Part shown: positions 33,789-46,169 of the stretch, one piece after another
Layout: every line of letters starts with the position of its first letter
Position numbering within the stretch: position 1 is the first letter of the stretch
Assembly (NCBI GenBank): GCA_037974665.1
Contig: CM075768.1
Coordinates: 9,787,001-9,851,000, forward strand
DNA: 64,000 bases
Reading direction: 5' to 3'
From: Ehretia macrophylla
Lineage: Eukaryota > Streptophyta > Magnoliopsida > Boraginales > Ehretiaceae
The notes under the pieces: model-generated
What the model was told of the DNA's origin: nothing
The model's input: the letters and a program-made list of their open reading frames with translations, nothing else
The model's database searches: none
Made by a program: the position numbers and the translations under genes

Positions 33789-35166
33789 GTGAGGGAGATT
33801 TCATAACTATGTGTTTTGATTAGCTAGGGTTTACTTGAAAGTTTTGATTTATTGTATATTGAATGTTACATGCTTATCTATGCTTGATTTACTCCTTAAT
33901 ATGAATGTAGAACATGTTTATAAGAGTAGATAGCATTGTTAATGGCTAATGTGATAAATCTTTAATTTAAAGTAGGGTTTGATTGTAGAAATTGGGGATT
34001 TTGCTATAAAATTGTGTTTTAGCTTGATTAAATGATTATTAGGCATGATTTAGGAGTGAATAAACTTAGATTAGAACCTCAAATGGTTTGAAAACACTAT
34101 AATTGCAAGAATTTTAAATTAAAGTTAGATTTTGGATACTATTCATTTAGAACAATTGAATTTTGACCACCCGATACTCGATTTGACAATTTATATGGAC
34201 CCTAGGGATGCTAAAATGGTTACTTGATAAAATTCATCGAATTTCGAGAATATTGAATTTTGAGTCCTTAATTGCGTAATAAATAATGACCTAATGATAC
34301 AGGGACCCAGGGTAAGGTGTAAAGTGCTAAATGTTCCTATATATTGTTCCTATATATGTAGGGTAGGCCCTAGAATACCTTTATGGCATTGAATCAATTA
34401 TCGGTTAGAGTACTTGTAGTTAAAATGTACCTCGGGGCATTTGGGGCTTTTGGGCTAGATGTAGTTTAAAGTATGGTTTCATGGTCCAAAGTAGTGTCAT
34501 AAAGTGTCTTTAGATGTGTTGAATAGGTTGTATGGAAATCTAGAACCTTATGTTTTGTTTGTGTGTTAAATAGCCCTTTGATCATATTTGTCTATTTCTC
34601 GTTTTAATGCTTATGTTGTAACTGTTTTCGAGGGAAACCTACTTTGTTGTCCCTCATTTGTGTTATTCTATTATATTGTTATTATATTGTTATTGTCATT
34701 TGAGTGCATAGCATAATAGTTGCACAACCATTTCGTCGGGGCAGATGTATTGGGTATCTGCTGGGCGGCAGTGGGCTTGCCAGTGGATATTCAATCTCCA
34801 TGCTTTACTATCTCACTTGCCTGGTCAGGAGATCGGTAGGGGGTGTTGGGTCGTAGGATTTCGGGGTACATCCGGAGTACACCCACTAGAGTATTTGGGG
34901 TTTATACCGGCACATTGATCGAGTTCGTGGTTCGTGGATCGAGGTTCATGATTGAAGATCAAGACTTGGAATGTATGGGGTTATCAAGATCGTATCATAT
35001 TTAATGTGTGTTATTTAATTGTTTAATGCTTCCTTATTGTATAGTTATTGTTCTTGTGCTTAACTGCTGCATTGCAGGATTGATTTTTGAAAATGCCCCG
35101 GTTTACTGTATCCCCCTCATTCACTGAGCAATTGTGTTTGCTCATTCCTCTTTTAACATGTTTCAG
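33789..35166 (+). other. Putative LTR-leader intron of GypP 5' LTR
   Basis: Donor TTTG|GTGAGGG at 33789; TTTTAAC branch point, acceptor TGTTTCAG|G, AG at 35165-35166; 1,378 nt. HP1 34630-34655 (GAGGG / CCCTC around the CTACTTT loop), HP3 34863-34884, HP4 35125-35144 (TGAGCAA / TTGCTCA). Confidence 0.58.
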
Positions 35167-35799
35167 GAGAAGTTGAGGTAGATCCCCAACTGGTTATGGT
35201 AGAGGAAGAGGAAGTGTAGAATGATCATTTATATTGATTGCTTGTTTGCTGAGGTTGGATGCCTATGTGTTGGATTCTGTGTGAAGCTATTGTACATGTG
35301 TCCTATGTTGAGGCCTTTGAGGTCTTGTATGTATTTATGCTTATCCTGAAGGATTGTAACTAAAGCATAAAGTCTTGTATGATTTAGTAGCAGTGGACGA
35401 CATGTAATAGCTAATGATTCACTTTACTGTCTATTAGATGGCATGCTTATAGGGTTAATGTAAGTTGGTAAATGGACTTAATACATAAGTAAGATTTGTA
35501 GATAAAGTTAGAGTGGTATGATAACTGGTCTTATAGCTTAGAATATCAATGGTCTATGTCAATGCATGCTTGTATGCCCTACTTTGTTCAGGTTATGAGG
35601 CTCGGATGGCCTTAGGGTATTGTAGGTTGTAATGTTAGTGAAGGATGGGATGTATTATGAATGTTAGGATATTGCATTGTGGTTGTTTTTAAATGTGTAC
35701 AGGTAACCAAATAATCCACGGTACAGAGAAGACTCTGTCCGTTTGTCAAGTCCAGTCTCGACCTTTAGCGTGGGGTTGGGTCTAGGGTACTATATTAGG

Positions 35800-35811
35800 T
35801 GGTATCAGAGC
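35800..35811 (+). promoter_or_regulatory. GypP primer-binding site
   Basis: Perfect TGGTATCAGAGC, five bases after the LTR end. Confidence 0.95.
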
Positions 35812-36129
35812 TTATAGAACGCGTGAGTAAGGATAGGTTTCTCGGTCTGTGGGGTAGAGGTCCTTATGTGAAAGTTGAATTGTGTGATTGTGTGATTGTA
35901 TGATTGTTAAATTATCTAAGTGAATGATTGTGTAAGTAAAGAACATGTTAGCATGAAAATGAATATAAGAAATGTCTATTGCATGATGTTATGTGTATAT
36001 GACAAGTCTAGAGTATATTGTATGTTAAGTGCTTTGTAAGTTACCTTATGTGAACAAGATGTCTTGAATGTAAATATGTTATCTTTATGTGTTATATATT
36101 TGCCTATTATAATACTTGCCTCTTTTTGT
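35812..36129 (+). other. GypP untranslated leader
   Basis: Rich in GATTGTGTGATTG-type words; no gene. The gag start codon is not clear: gag-like sequence begins near 36130 at a place reading ACG, possibly a mutated ATG. An upstream in-frame ATG at 36064 adds a hydrophobic stretch not expected in Gag. Confidence 0.55.
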
Positions 36130-36797
36130 ACGGAGATAAAAAGGGGGAGGCAGCCGAAAGAGGCTCCGAGACAGAATGTTGGGCCAGCTAGGACCAATGA
36201 ACCGAGGCAGGAACCGACTAATGCTCAGGTTATGGCCTCTATGGCCATAACAATCAATTCTATTACTCAGTTGATAACACAGCAGGGACATACATGTGTT
36301 GACCGGGGTAATCCAGGAACAAGGCCTGAGGGTAATGGTCCCACGAGTGGTAATAGCAACCAGCTTAAAAAATTCTTGCATCATGGGACGTATAGTTTTT
36401 TTTGGGGAACTGGATGATACAAAAGTTGAGATGTGGTTGAACAAAGTTGAGAAGATATTCGATGCCCTTGAAGGTACTAATAAGAGGAGGATTCCGTACG
36501 CGGTGTTTTTACTAGAGGGTGACGCTGAATAATGGTAGTGCACTGTGAGATTGAAATGTGACACTGAGGCGGTGCAGCATACATGGGCTGACTTTGTGAG
36601 AGAATTCAAAGATAAATACATTTTTGAGGTGGCCCGTGAAAGCCGTGAGGAGGAGTTTATATCTTTGAGACATGGAAACATGACCGTTGACCAGTATAAA
36701 GACACATTCACTAGACTTTCCCGTCATGTGCTAGCATTAGTGCAACCCGAAAGTCAGAGAATCCAGATATTCATCCAGGGTTTGAGAGGAGATATTC
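36130..36797 (+). pseudogene. gag: GypP gag relic, N-terminal part
   Basis: Basic start (KRGRQPKEAPR), a polar linker with VMASMAITINSITQLI, then the gag domain: VEMWLNKVEKIFDAL near 36430-36470, YAVFLLEGDAE near 36500-36530, TWADFVREFKDKYI near 36580-36620, EEEFISLRHGNMTVDQYKDTFTRLSRH near 36650-36730, ending in FIQGLRGDIL. Broken by a frameshift near 36400 and stops at the W-W motif (36531-36540). LRE interrupts at 36798; gag resumes at 46170. Confidence 0.9.
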
Positions 36798-39700
36798 TGT
36801 GAGGCCTGACCTCGATTTACATGCGATCCCTCGATTTGTGCGCACTAACTTTGAACTACGTGTCTTAACTTAGATTTAAGTACCATACCTTGATTTACAT
36901 GCATTGCATTGAATTACGTGTCTTATGTTGGTTTACGTGCATTACCTAGGGTTGCGTGCATTTGCATTGACATCTGTGCATTCAACTAGAAGTACGTGCC
37001 TTATCTCGAGTACGTGCCCTAAACCTAGGAATGCGTGTCTACACGCTGATTTAGAAAGATTTCTGCAAAAAGTACTAGGCAATAAAATAATCCTACACAA
37101 TCCACTAACCATTATTAAATTCATAATTCAAATCCTACAAACTCCACTAACACTAAAATAATATTAAAACTATCCTAAACATTCCACTAACCATTATTTT
37201 AATCCCAAGTCAATCCACTAAAGGACAAAAGCTCACCAAGCCCTAAACTACCCCATGCTTATTCTTTTACACCTCACACACTCCAAGAAGCATAATCTTC
37301 ATATTTGAAGTCCCAAGAATCGTTACAAGCTAGGCTAGTTCAGCCAAGGCAATACAATCAAAACTAGACAACAAAAATCACTAGTTTCATTCTCTTTTGT
37401 TGTTTTCTCTCTCTTTAGTCTTAGCTCTCAAAATCTCTCTCTCTCTCCACGATTTCTCATTGCTTCTTGCACTTAATAGACTACCTAAACCATTTAGCCA
37501 AGGTAGAAGGCCTCCAAGACCCGAGCAGGCAAGCTACTACACGGCATAAGCTCATCTAGGGTTATCCACGGCTTAGGTAAGGTTTCCTTGTTTCCTTTTA
37601 TGTTCCTTTCCATTTCTCTTGGATATAAGCCAATACATGTCTTCCATAGTCATTAACAAAGCCAAAGATTAAGGTAGAAGCAAGGAAAGGCACAGTCAAA
37701 GCAAGAACCAAGCACTTAGGGCACACCAAGCCATTTTCACAAGTGTTTGTGTACTATCTCTCTTGGTTTCACTAAGGTGAGGGTTTAAATCTTTTCAAAT
37801 GCTTCAAAAACTTACACACATGCACTTATATGGCTGTATTTACTCTTGAAGTCCATGTGCATGTGTTTATATGAGTATATCTACCCTTGCATGCCTTGAA
37901 ACTTGATAGAAATCTTGAAGTATGAAGTTATGCTTTTTGGAAGTGCTACTATCTGTTAGAATGGAACACTTTTGACCTAGTAAATGATATTAAAAATGCA
38001 TGAAACTTGGTGAATCACTAGATTTTGGTGTTCGGAACAAATCTCCCAGAGACAGGAAAAATGTAGTTTGAATGTTAAGGCCCCCAAAAATAGCAAACAT
38101 CGTAATATGTCTAAATCTGGACTATTTTGCGCGGTCTCCCGGTAATGGTCATAACTCCTAAGTCAGAACTCAAAATGCAGTGAGGTTTGTTCCTAGATTT
38201 AAAGCTCTCGTTAAGATTTGATTCACTGAATTTGGAGATTATTTTATTAGTCAACTGAATGAGGAAAATTAAGCTATTGCAGGAGGGTTTTGTTTGGAAA
38301 CTTGCTTTAAATCATAATGTATTGTACCTTGAAGTATTGCATGCTTGGATTTTGTGGAAATTAGGTGTTGCATGGACTGTTTTGGTTGGTTGAGATTCCT
38401 TAAATGAGTTGATGCATGGCTTAGGTTCATTTTATGATGGATACTTGTTTAATTGTCTGTGTAAGCATGAAATTGAGGCCCTACTACACATGCATGCTTC
38501 CTAAGTGACTATCCTATTGTTAAAATGGATATATTTGAGTTGTTTATAGGCTGTCCAATAATCTCTAAGTATGTATCAAATGGTTTAGATGCTTCTTGTG
38601 GCTCTTAGCTAACTAAATTTATGCCCGACAATGATTTTTGTAAACCCTAATGGCTACTTAGGTTCCTAGTCCTAAACCATGCATATGTGACTTATGATTG
38701 ATGTTTGGAGAATATTGATTGGACTGCCCGGAAAGATAAGAATAGCCTCGTGTATGATTTATAATAGCCATGTGGTCATACGTTAACTATTTGTATACCC
38801 GAGCTTGTATATTGTGTTGAAATTACTTTGTTTACGTCCTATGCATTAGTTACATTGATTGCATGGCTTATATTGTACATGATTATGTGACTGCCCGTTA
38901 ATATTTAAATGTGCTTAAATTGATTTATGAAGCAACTATACATCCTACTTTACCTTGTATGCTTACTTGTCTATACGTGATCATACACTTGCATGGAGGC
39001 AACCTACCTTGTTGACCTCATAATGTGAAATGTTAAATGGCATAAATGTGTATTGCATACAAGATTGCAACCTTTCATTGTGGCATGGTAGTATTTCACG
39101 CACGTCGGGCAGTATCGGGCTTGCCAGTGCTACCGTGACTACCATGGTCTAATTCCCTCTCTTGTTTGGGGGCTAGACTTCCTCAGAGAGTTGGGTCGTA
39201 GGATTTGGTGTACAATCCAGAGTACACCTATGGGGAGCAATAAAAGGATGATTGACGCCGGCTACAACAATGGTTATTGGAAATGATATTAAGAGCAAAA
39301 GCTCACCGTATCCTTGAGATGATTGGTAAATATATCTATTTTTCAATCTAATTCTTATACTATGCTTACATTCTTATTTTGTGTTACATGACATGTTTTC
39401 AAAAGGGTCTTAATAAGTTAACCGGAAAAGAATTTCAAAAGCCTTGTCACTTTTCCCCTCCTCGCTGAGTTCATAAGGACTTACCCTCTTTTGTCATTAC
39501 AGGTGAAGCAGTTTTGGAACAGGTGCCGAAGAGAATGTACTAGTTGATGAACCTTTGGAATGACTATGTGAATTTACGTGCTTTTCATGAACATGGATGC
39601 TATTAGGGATGTTGTGTTTGGTTGTAGACTGTTTATTTTGTTGTTGTAAATGACCTCCGTTGTAATTTAGGGTCTAATTTTGGTTTGTACTAACTATAAT

Positions 39701-40199
39701 AGGACGGACACTTTTATTTCGGTCGTGTGCTTTCTTTGTTATGGATAGTAGTTATCGTTAGGTTTTTTAATCGATAGGTGAAGAATCAACTAAGTTAGCC
39801 CTACCTGTACTCATTAAGGTACTCATTTATAAGCTAAAATGATAATAAGTACTTGCATAAATAGGAATTTGACAAATAAACGAGGTCTAGTTATTATGAT
39901 AGGCTTATTAATCCAAACGGAACCTCCAAGATAAACTAGTAGGCCTATCAACTGATGATAAAATGAAAGCTTTAGTTGTAGGCAAATTAAAGGTTTGGAA
40001 TTTTTGAGGTATTCTAGAAAATAGATCAAACCAAAGATCCTAATTACAGCCGTTATGCTGTCGGTTTTTCGAAAAACTTTTGGAGTTCTAGACTAATGAA
40101 TAAGCATTAATCATAGTCAAACGGGTAAGTCGTAAAATAACAACGATAAATTAGGTCATACCCTAGTCTAGCCTCTATAGGATGGGTTGGGACGTGACA
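36798..40199 (+). mobile_element. LRE 5' LTR
   Basis: TGTGAGGCCTGACC ... GGGACGTGACA. A (CT)n run at 37434-37449 lies before the presumed leader. A second donor-like word TTAG|GTAAGG occurs at 37577, upstream of the main donor 37777. Confidence 0.93.
37777..39502 (+). other. Putative LTR-leader intron of LRE 5' LTR
   Basis: Donor CTAAG|GTGAGGG at 37777; acceptor CTTTTGTCATTACAG|G, AG at 39501-39502; 1,726 nt. HP1 38996-39019 (GAGG-CAAC / GTTG-A-CCTC), HP2 CATGGTAGT 39084-39092 with ACTACCATG 39138-39146, HP3 GGTGTAC 39207-39213 with GTACACC 39222-39228, HP4 39466-39483. Confidence 0.58.
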
Positions 40200-40211
40200 C
40201 CTATATTAGAA

Positions 40212-40223
40212 TGGTATTAGAGC
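40212..40223 (+). promoter_or_regulatory. LRE primer-binding site
   Basis: TGGTATTAGAGC, one transition from the initiator-Met consensus, 12 bp after the LTR end. Confidence 0.85.
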
Positions 40224-42732
40224 ATAGTTCATTAACTAGGCATAAGCCGGGTTCAGCTCTCGGCTAGTGGGTAGAACCCTAAGTTAGTTCGTGTCTTTCT
40301 TGTTTGTATATGCTTGTATGACTAACGTGCTTTAGTTATTTATACTTAGTAAGCTTTGAAAATTATATGTGAAACTTACGTGCTATATGTAAGTATATTA
40401 TATGTACCTATATAACTTATGTGATATGTGAGAACCAAATTTGACCAATATGCTTTAGTTAACATGTGTCTGATGAGTCTTGATTGTTCCCTATTTAAGT
40501 GAAACTTATATGTACATTAAATATCATATGATCTTATGCTTCTATACTCATCCCTTAACACATATGCATGCTATATAACTGTAAATGACTATATATTCAT
40601 ATAGGAGGCTAGATTTAGGCCTTGCAGGGATGTAAAATTTTAGAGGATGTAGGGAAAGGCTTGGCTTAAGGTTCCTGCATCTTCAAACCACTCAAGGGAT
40701 GATAGGCAATGACGAATATGTAAGGAAGTGCTTAACATAAGTGCAATGTTGAGGTAAAGCTATCCTTAAATCTTTAGGGTAATAATATATGCGATTGAGT
40801 TAACGATATCATGGCTATATAGTTGTTCAATTTCGTTAACCATTATTGTGTTTGCTGTTTAAAGATAGGGAATAAGGTTATAAAACTTCCTTAGTCATAA
40901 GTGCATATTATCATATGTGTGGAGTTGTATATGTTCTTTTATGCTTGTAGTAGTGGTTGACTTGGAAGTTGCTTTTGAATATATATTTCTCAAACTTGGC
41001 GTGGTAGGCCCTCTAAAAAGTTAACAATATACTCGTATGATTAAGTCCTTACTCATTTGGAATTAAGTATTGATTATCCTAATATGGTGTATGCTAGTGA
41101 ATTTCGAGCTCACTAAGTTGTGACCTAAAATTTAGGAATGAATTGTGAAAGTTGATGATATTTACTTTCAATGGTTGTAGAATAATTGTGTGACTTTAAC
41201 GACGGTTAAATTCGGGGTATGTAAGCAGCTTTGAAGTCTGAGTCTAATAAGTTTGATAACCTTTATTATAATAAGGCATAAGGATGTCGAGATTAAGGGT
41301 TCATGTAGCTAGAACTTTGAGCTCGTAGACTGCTCATGAAATGCTAGGATAAGTAAAAGAGTAAGTGTTGAGTTTTACATTAAGTGGCTAACTGTTACTG
41401 AAGGTTCTAAATAAGATGTTTGTGATGATAGGTATCAAAGTTGTAGTCTAGTACTAAATGCATTAGAATAAGTATGTGATTATGTAAGGGAGGTCATTGT
41501 GCACACTCGTTAGTTAGGCACTCTATAGAAATTGTTTTACACGTATTACATATGTATAAAGTAGTATATATATACCTTTATGTGATGTCCGATACTAATA
41601 ACATCTAGTAGTAAAAGGGTAGAATTGTTGGCAGGCAATTAGTAAGTCCAAATAGCCTAAGTAATGATTATGCTTAACGATACTTGGTGACTCCTAGAGC
41701 CTAAGGTTAATGAGTCTTGACGCTCTTAGCAAGTTGAACACCTAAACGTTGAGAGTAAGAATTTGTGTGGCTAAGATAGAGATGAATTAAGGTTATGACG
41801 ACTTAAGATGATGACTACATTAGCATGGTGAATATTACTAAGTTGTAATCCTACGAGGGTAACGCTAAGACCCGATACTTAGGAAATAAATTGTGGATCA
41901 CAAGCTAATGAAATTTACCTATAAGAGTTGAACTAGTGTAACATGATTAGTTTACCCATGCAATTTTGATGGCAATTTGTTGGTGGCACTTAATAAACCC
42001 TAGAGTTTGAGTTTAACGAATCTCAACTGTTTTTCTTCTTGATTACGAGCGTAAAGGTTAACGAAGCTGGAAAAGAATGTTAGTGAATATGAGCCTGTAA
42101 CCGGGAGACTAGTCACTAGAAGATTTGTTAATCTAATATACCTACGAGATAAGAAGGACTATGATACTATCAATAGATGACGACTTGAGATGGATTAGTT
42201 TGCTCGGTGAGTTCTTCTTGAATATAAGGTCGTATTGTGGAAATGATCCATAACATGTGTATGTCCTATATGATAACAATTTTGAAGTTAGTTGATATGA
42301 TATGTAAATCGGATATAGACCTATCACCTTGAAATTAGTGTATGTCACCATAGGATCATGGTACTATTGTGATATTCCTTTTGAGGTACGAATGAGAAAG
42401 GTAGATTAACATGACATAAGTCATGATTTTGGAATTATAATTATATTGTTAGAATACCGATGCAACTTCAATTACTATGCTTGGAGGTTCTAACCTTAGT
42501 TAATAAACTTGACCTTAAGATCAATTGGAGAGAATAAAGTCGTTCAAAGGAACGAACTGTAAATGTAGGGGTCATACCGAATCAAATGATTGGAGAAAGC
42601 TAGGAAGAGAATCGGTTGTGGTAAGAGAGATCAAATAGCAAGGGACGACTCGAAGTAGGAAAAATAACAAAGATCAGAATCCATCTAAATGACCTCAACA
42701 GGTAAAAATAAATTTCAGGACAAAATTATTTT
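40224..42732 (+). other. LRE interior, non-coding
   Basis: About 2.5 kb without zinc knuckle, protease, RT or integrase motif in any frame; only frames under 70 codons occur. The end, TTTCAGGACAAAATTATTTTAAAG before the PPT, is the same 3' untranslated signature seen before the PPT of TRG (54331) and typical of gypsy elements, so the element descends from a gypsy parent that lost its genes. Confidence 0.75.
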
Positions 42733-42745
42733 AAAGAGAGGAGGA
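42733..42745 (+). promoter_or_regulatory. LRE polypurine tract
   Basis: AAAGAGAGGAGGA directly before TGTGAGGCC. Confidence 0.9.
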
Positions 42746-45700
42746 TGTGAGGCCCGACCTCAATTTACATGTGATCCCTCGATTTGTGTGCACTAACTTC
42801 GAACTGCGTGTCTTAACTTAGATTTAAGTACTATACCTTGATTTACGTGCATTGCATTGAATTACGTGTCTTATATTGGTTTACGTGCATTACCTAGGGT
42901 TGAGTGCATTTGCATTGAAATCCGTGTATTCAACTAGAAGTACGTGCCTTATCTCGTAGTACGTGCCCTAAACCTAAGAATGCGTGCCTACATGCTGATC
43001 TAGAAAGATTTCTTCACAAAGAACTAGGCAACAAAATAATCATACACAATCCACTAACCATTATTAAATTCCTAATTCAAATCCTACAAACTCCATTAAC
43101 ACTAAAATAATATTAAAACTATCCTAAACATTCCACTAACCATTATTTTAATCCCAAGTCAATCCACTAAAGGACAAAAGCTCACCAATCCCTAAACAAC
43201 CCCATGCTTATTCCCTTACACCTCGCACATTCCCAAGAAGCATAATCTTCATATTTGAAGTCCCAAGAATCATTACAAGCAAGGCTAGTTCAACCAAGGC
43301 AATACAATCAAAACTAGACAACAAAAATCACTAGTTTCATTCTCATTTGTTGTTTTATCTCTTTTTAGTCTTAGCTCTCAAAATCTCTCTCTCTCTCTCT
43401 CCATGATTTCTCACTGCCTCTTGCACTTAAGAGACTGCCTAAACCATTTAGCCAAGGTAGAAGGCCTCCAAGACCCGAGCAATCAAGCTACTACACGGCA
43501 TAAGCTTATCTAGGGCTATCAAGGGCTTAGGTAAGGTTTCCTTGTTTCCTTTTATGTTCTTTTCCATTTCTCTTGGATATAAGCCCATACATGTCTTCCA
43601 TAGTCATTAACAAAGCCAATGATTAAGGTAGAAGCAAGGAAAGGCATGGTCAAAGCAAGAACCAAGCACTTAGGGCACATCAAGCCATTTTCGCAAGCGT
43701 TTGTGTACTATCTCTCTTGGTTTCACTAAGGTGATGGTTTAAATCTTTTAAAATACTTCAAAAACTTACATTCATGCACTTATATGACTGTATTTACTCT
43801 TGAAGTCCATGTGCATGTGTTTGTATGAGTATATCTACCCTTGCAAGCCTTGAAACTTGATAGAAATCTTGAAGTATGAAGTTATGCTTTTTGGCAATGC
43901 TACTGTTTGTTAGAACGGAACACTTTTGACCTAGTAAATGATGTTTAAAATGCATGAAACTTGGTGAATCAATATATTTTGGAGTTCGGAACAAATCTCC
44001 CAGAGACAGGAAAAACATAGTTTGAATGTCTAGGCCCCCAAAAAGGCAAACATCGTAATGCGTTTAAATCTGGACAGTTTTGCGCGGTCTCCCGGTAATG
44101 GTCATAACTCCTAAGTATGAACTCGAAATGCAGTGAGGTTTGTTCCTAGATTTAAAGCACTCGTTGAGCTTCGATTTAATATTTGATTCACTAAATTTGG
44201 AGATTATTTTCTTGGTCAACGGAGCGAGGAAAATTCAGCTATTGCAGGAGGGTTTTGTTTGGAAACTTTCTTTAAATCATAATGTATTGTACCTTGAAGT
44301 ATTTCATGCTTCGATTTTGTGGAAATTAGGAGTTGCATGGACTGTTTTGGTTGGTTGAGATTCTTTAAATGAGTTGATGCATGACTTAGGTTCATTTTAT
44401 GACGGATACTTGTTTAATTGTATGTGTAAGCATGAAATTGGGGCACTACTACACATGCATGCTTCCTAAGTGACTATCCTATGGTTAAAATGGATATATT
44501 GAGTTGTTTATAGGCTTTTCAATAATCTCTAAGTATGTATGAAATGGTTTAGATGCTTCTTGTGGCTCTTAGCTAACTAAACTTATACCCGAGCATGATT
44601 TTTGTAAACCCTAATGGCTACTTAGGGTCTAAGTCCTAAACCATGCTTATGTGACTTATGATTGATGTTTGGAGAATATTGATTGGACTTCCCGGAAAGG
44701 TTAGAATAGCCTCGTGTATGATTTATAATAGCCATGTGGTCATACGTTAACTATTTGTGTACTCGAACTTGTATATTGTGTTGAAATTATTTTGTTTACG
44801 TCCTATGCATTAGATACATTGATTCCATGGCTTATATTGTACATGATTATGTGACTGCCCGTTAATGTTTAAATGTGCTTAAATTGATTTATGAAGCAAC
44901 TATACATCCTACGTTACCCTGTATGCTTACATGTCTATACGTGATCATACACTTGCGTGGAGGCAACCTACCTTGTTGACCTCATAATGTGAAATGTTAA
45001 ATGGCATAAATGTGTATTGCATACAAGATTGTAACCTTTCATTATGGCATGGTAGCGTTTCACGCACGCCGGGCGGTATCGAGCTTGCCGGTGCTACCGT
45101 GACTACCATGGTTCAATTCCCTCTCTTGCTTGGGGCCTAGACTTCCTCGGAGAGTTGGGTCGTAGGATTTGGTGTACAATCCGGAGTACACCTATGGGGA
45201 GCGATAAAAGGATGATTGACGCTGGCTACAACAATGGTTATTGGAAATGATATTGAGAGCGAAAGCTCACCGTATCCTTGAGATGATTAGTAAATGTATC
45301 TATTGTTCAATCTAATTCTTATACTATGCTTACATTCTTATTTTGTGTTACTTGACATGTTTTCAAAGGGGTCTTCATAAGTTAACCGGAAAAGAATTTC
45401 AAAAGCCTTGTCATTTTTTCCCTACTCGCTAAGTTCATAAGGACTCACCCTATTTCGTCATTACAGGTGAAGTAGTTTTGGAACAGGTACCCGAAGAGAA
45501 TGTGCAAGTTGATGAACCTTTGGAATGACTATATGCATTTACGTGCTTTTCATGAACATGAATGCTATTAGGGATGTTGTATTTGATTGCAGACTGTTTA
45601 TTTTGTTGTTGTAAATGACCCCTGTTGTAATTTGGGGTCTAATTTTGGTTTGTACTAACTATAACAGGACGAACTCTTTTATTTCGATCGTGTACTTTCT

Positions 45701-46164
45701 TTGTTATGGATAGTAGTTATCATTAGATGTTTAAACCGATAGGTGAATAATGAATTAAGTTAGCCCTACCTATACTCATTAAGGTACTCATTTGTAAGCT
45801 AAAATGATAATAGGTACTTGCATAAATAGGAATTTGACTAAAAAACAAGGTGTAGTTATTATGATAGACTTATTAATCCAAACGGAACCTCCAAGATAAA
45901 CTAGCAGGCCTATCAACTGATGATAAAACGAAAGCTTTAGTTGTAGGAAAATTAAAGATTTGAAAATTTTGAGGTATTCTAGAAAATAGGTCAAACCAAA
46001 TATCCTAATTATATCCGTTATGCTGCCGGTTTTTCAAAAAACTTTTGGAGTTCTAGACTAACGAATAAGCATTAATCATAGTCAAACGGGTAAGTCATAA
46101 AATAACAACGATGAATTAGGTCATACCCTAGTCTAGCCTCTATAGGATGGGTTGGGGCATGACA
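42746..46164 (+). mobile_element. LRE 3' LTR
   Basis: Collinear with 36798-40199 throughout, ending GGGGCATGACA. The (CT)n tract at 43386-43401 is longer than in the 5' copy. Confidence 0.93.
43731..45466 (+). other. Putative LTR-leader intron of LRE 3' LTR
   Basis: Donor CTAAG|GTGATGG at 43731; acceptor GTCATTACAG|G, AG at 45465-45466; 1,736 nt. HP1 44960-44983, HP2 CATGGTAG 45048-45055 with CTACCATG 45103-45110, HP3 GGTGTAC/GTACACC at 45171-45192, HP4 45430-45447. Confidence 0.55.
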
Positions 46165-46169
46165 TATTC

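Larger units (their letters stand above)
33227..35794 (+). mobile_element. GypP 5' LTR
   Basis: 2,568 bp, TGTGACGCTCGAG ... GGGTACTATA. About 8% different from 50176-52709 over the first 190 bp by hand comparison. Confidence 0.93.
36798..46164 (+). mobile_element. LRE: LARD-like non-autonomous LTR element
   Basis: Two long LTRs (36798-40199 and 42746-46164, 3.40 and 3.42 kb), PBS 40212-40223, PPT 42733-42745, and a 2.5-kb interior with no gag or pol motif. TSD TATTC at 36793-36797 and 46165-46169 is perfect. This fits the large retrotransposon derivative (LARD) design: long LTRs, non-coding core, intact cis signals. LTRs differ by about 6% in the first 270 bp, mostly transitions. It is the innermost, so youngest, insertion of this nest. 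Confidence 0.92.

Noticed and set aside
36085-36711. 208-codon open frame on the minus strand
   Set aside because: Antisense shadow of the GypP gag domain, which is recognisable on the plus strand.
37434-37449. CT microsatellite as a promoter element
   Set aside because: Its length differs between the two LRE LTRs as simple slippage would produce; no further support.
39823-40029. Paired 68-codon minus-strand frames at 39823-40029 and 45788-45994
   Set aside because: They are the same LTR sequence in the two LRE copies; conservation follows from LTR duplication, not from coding.
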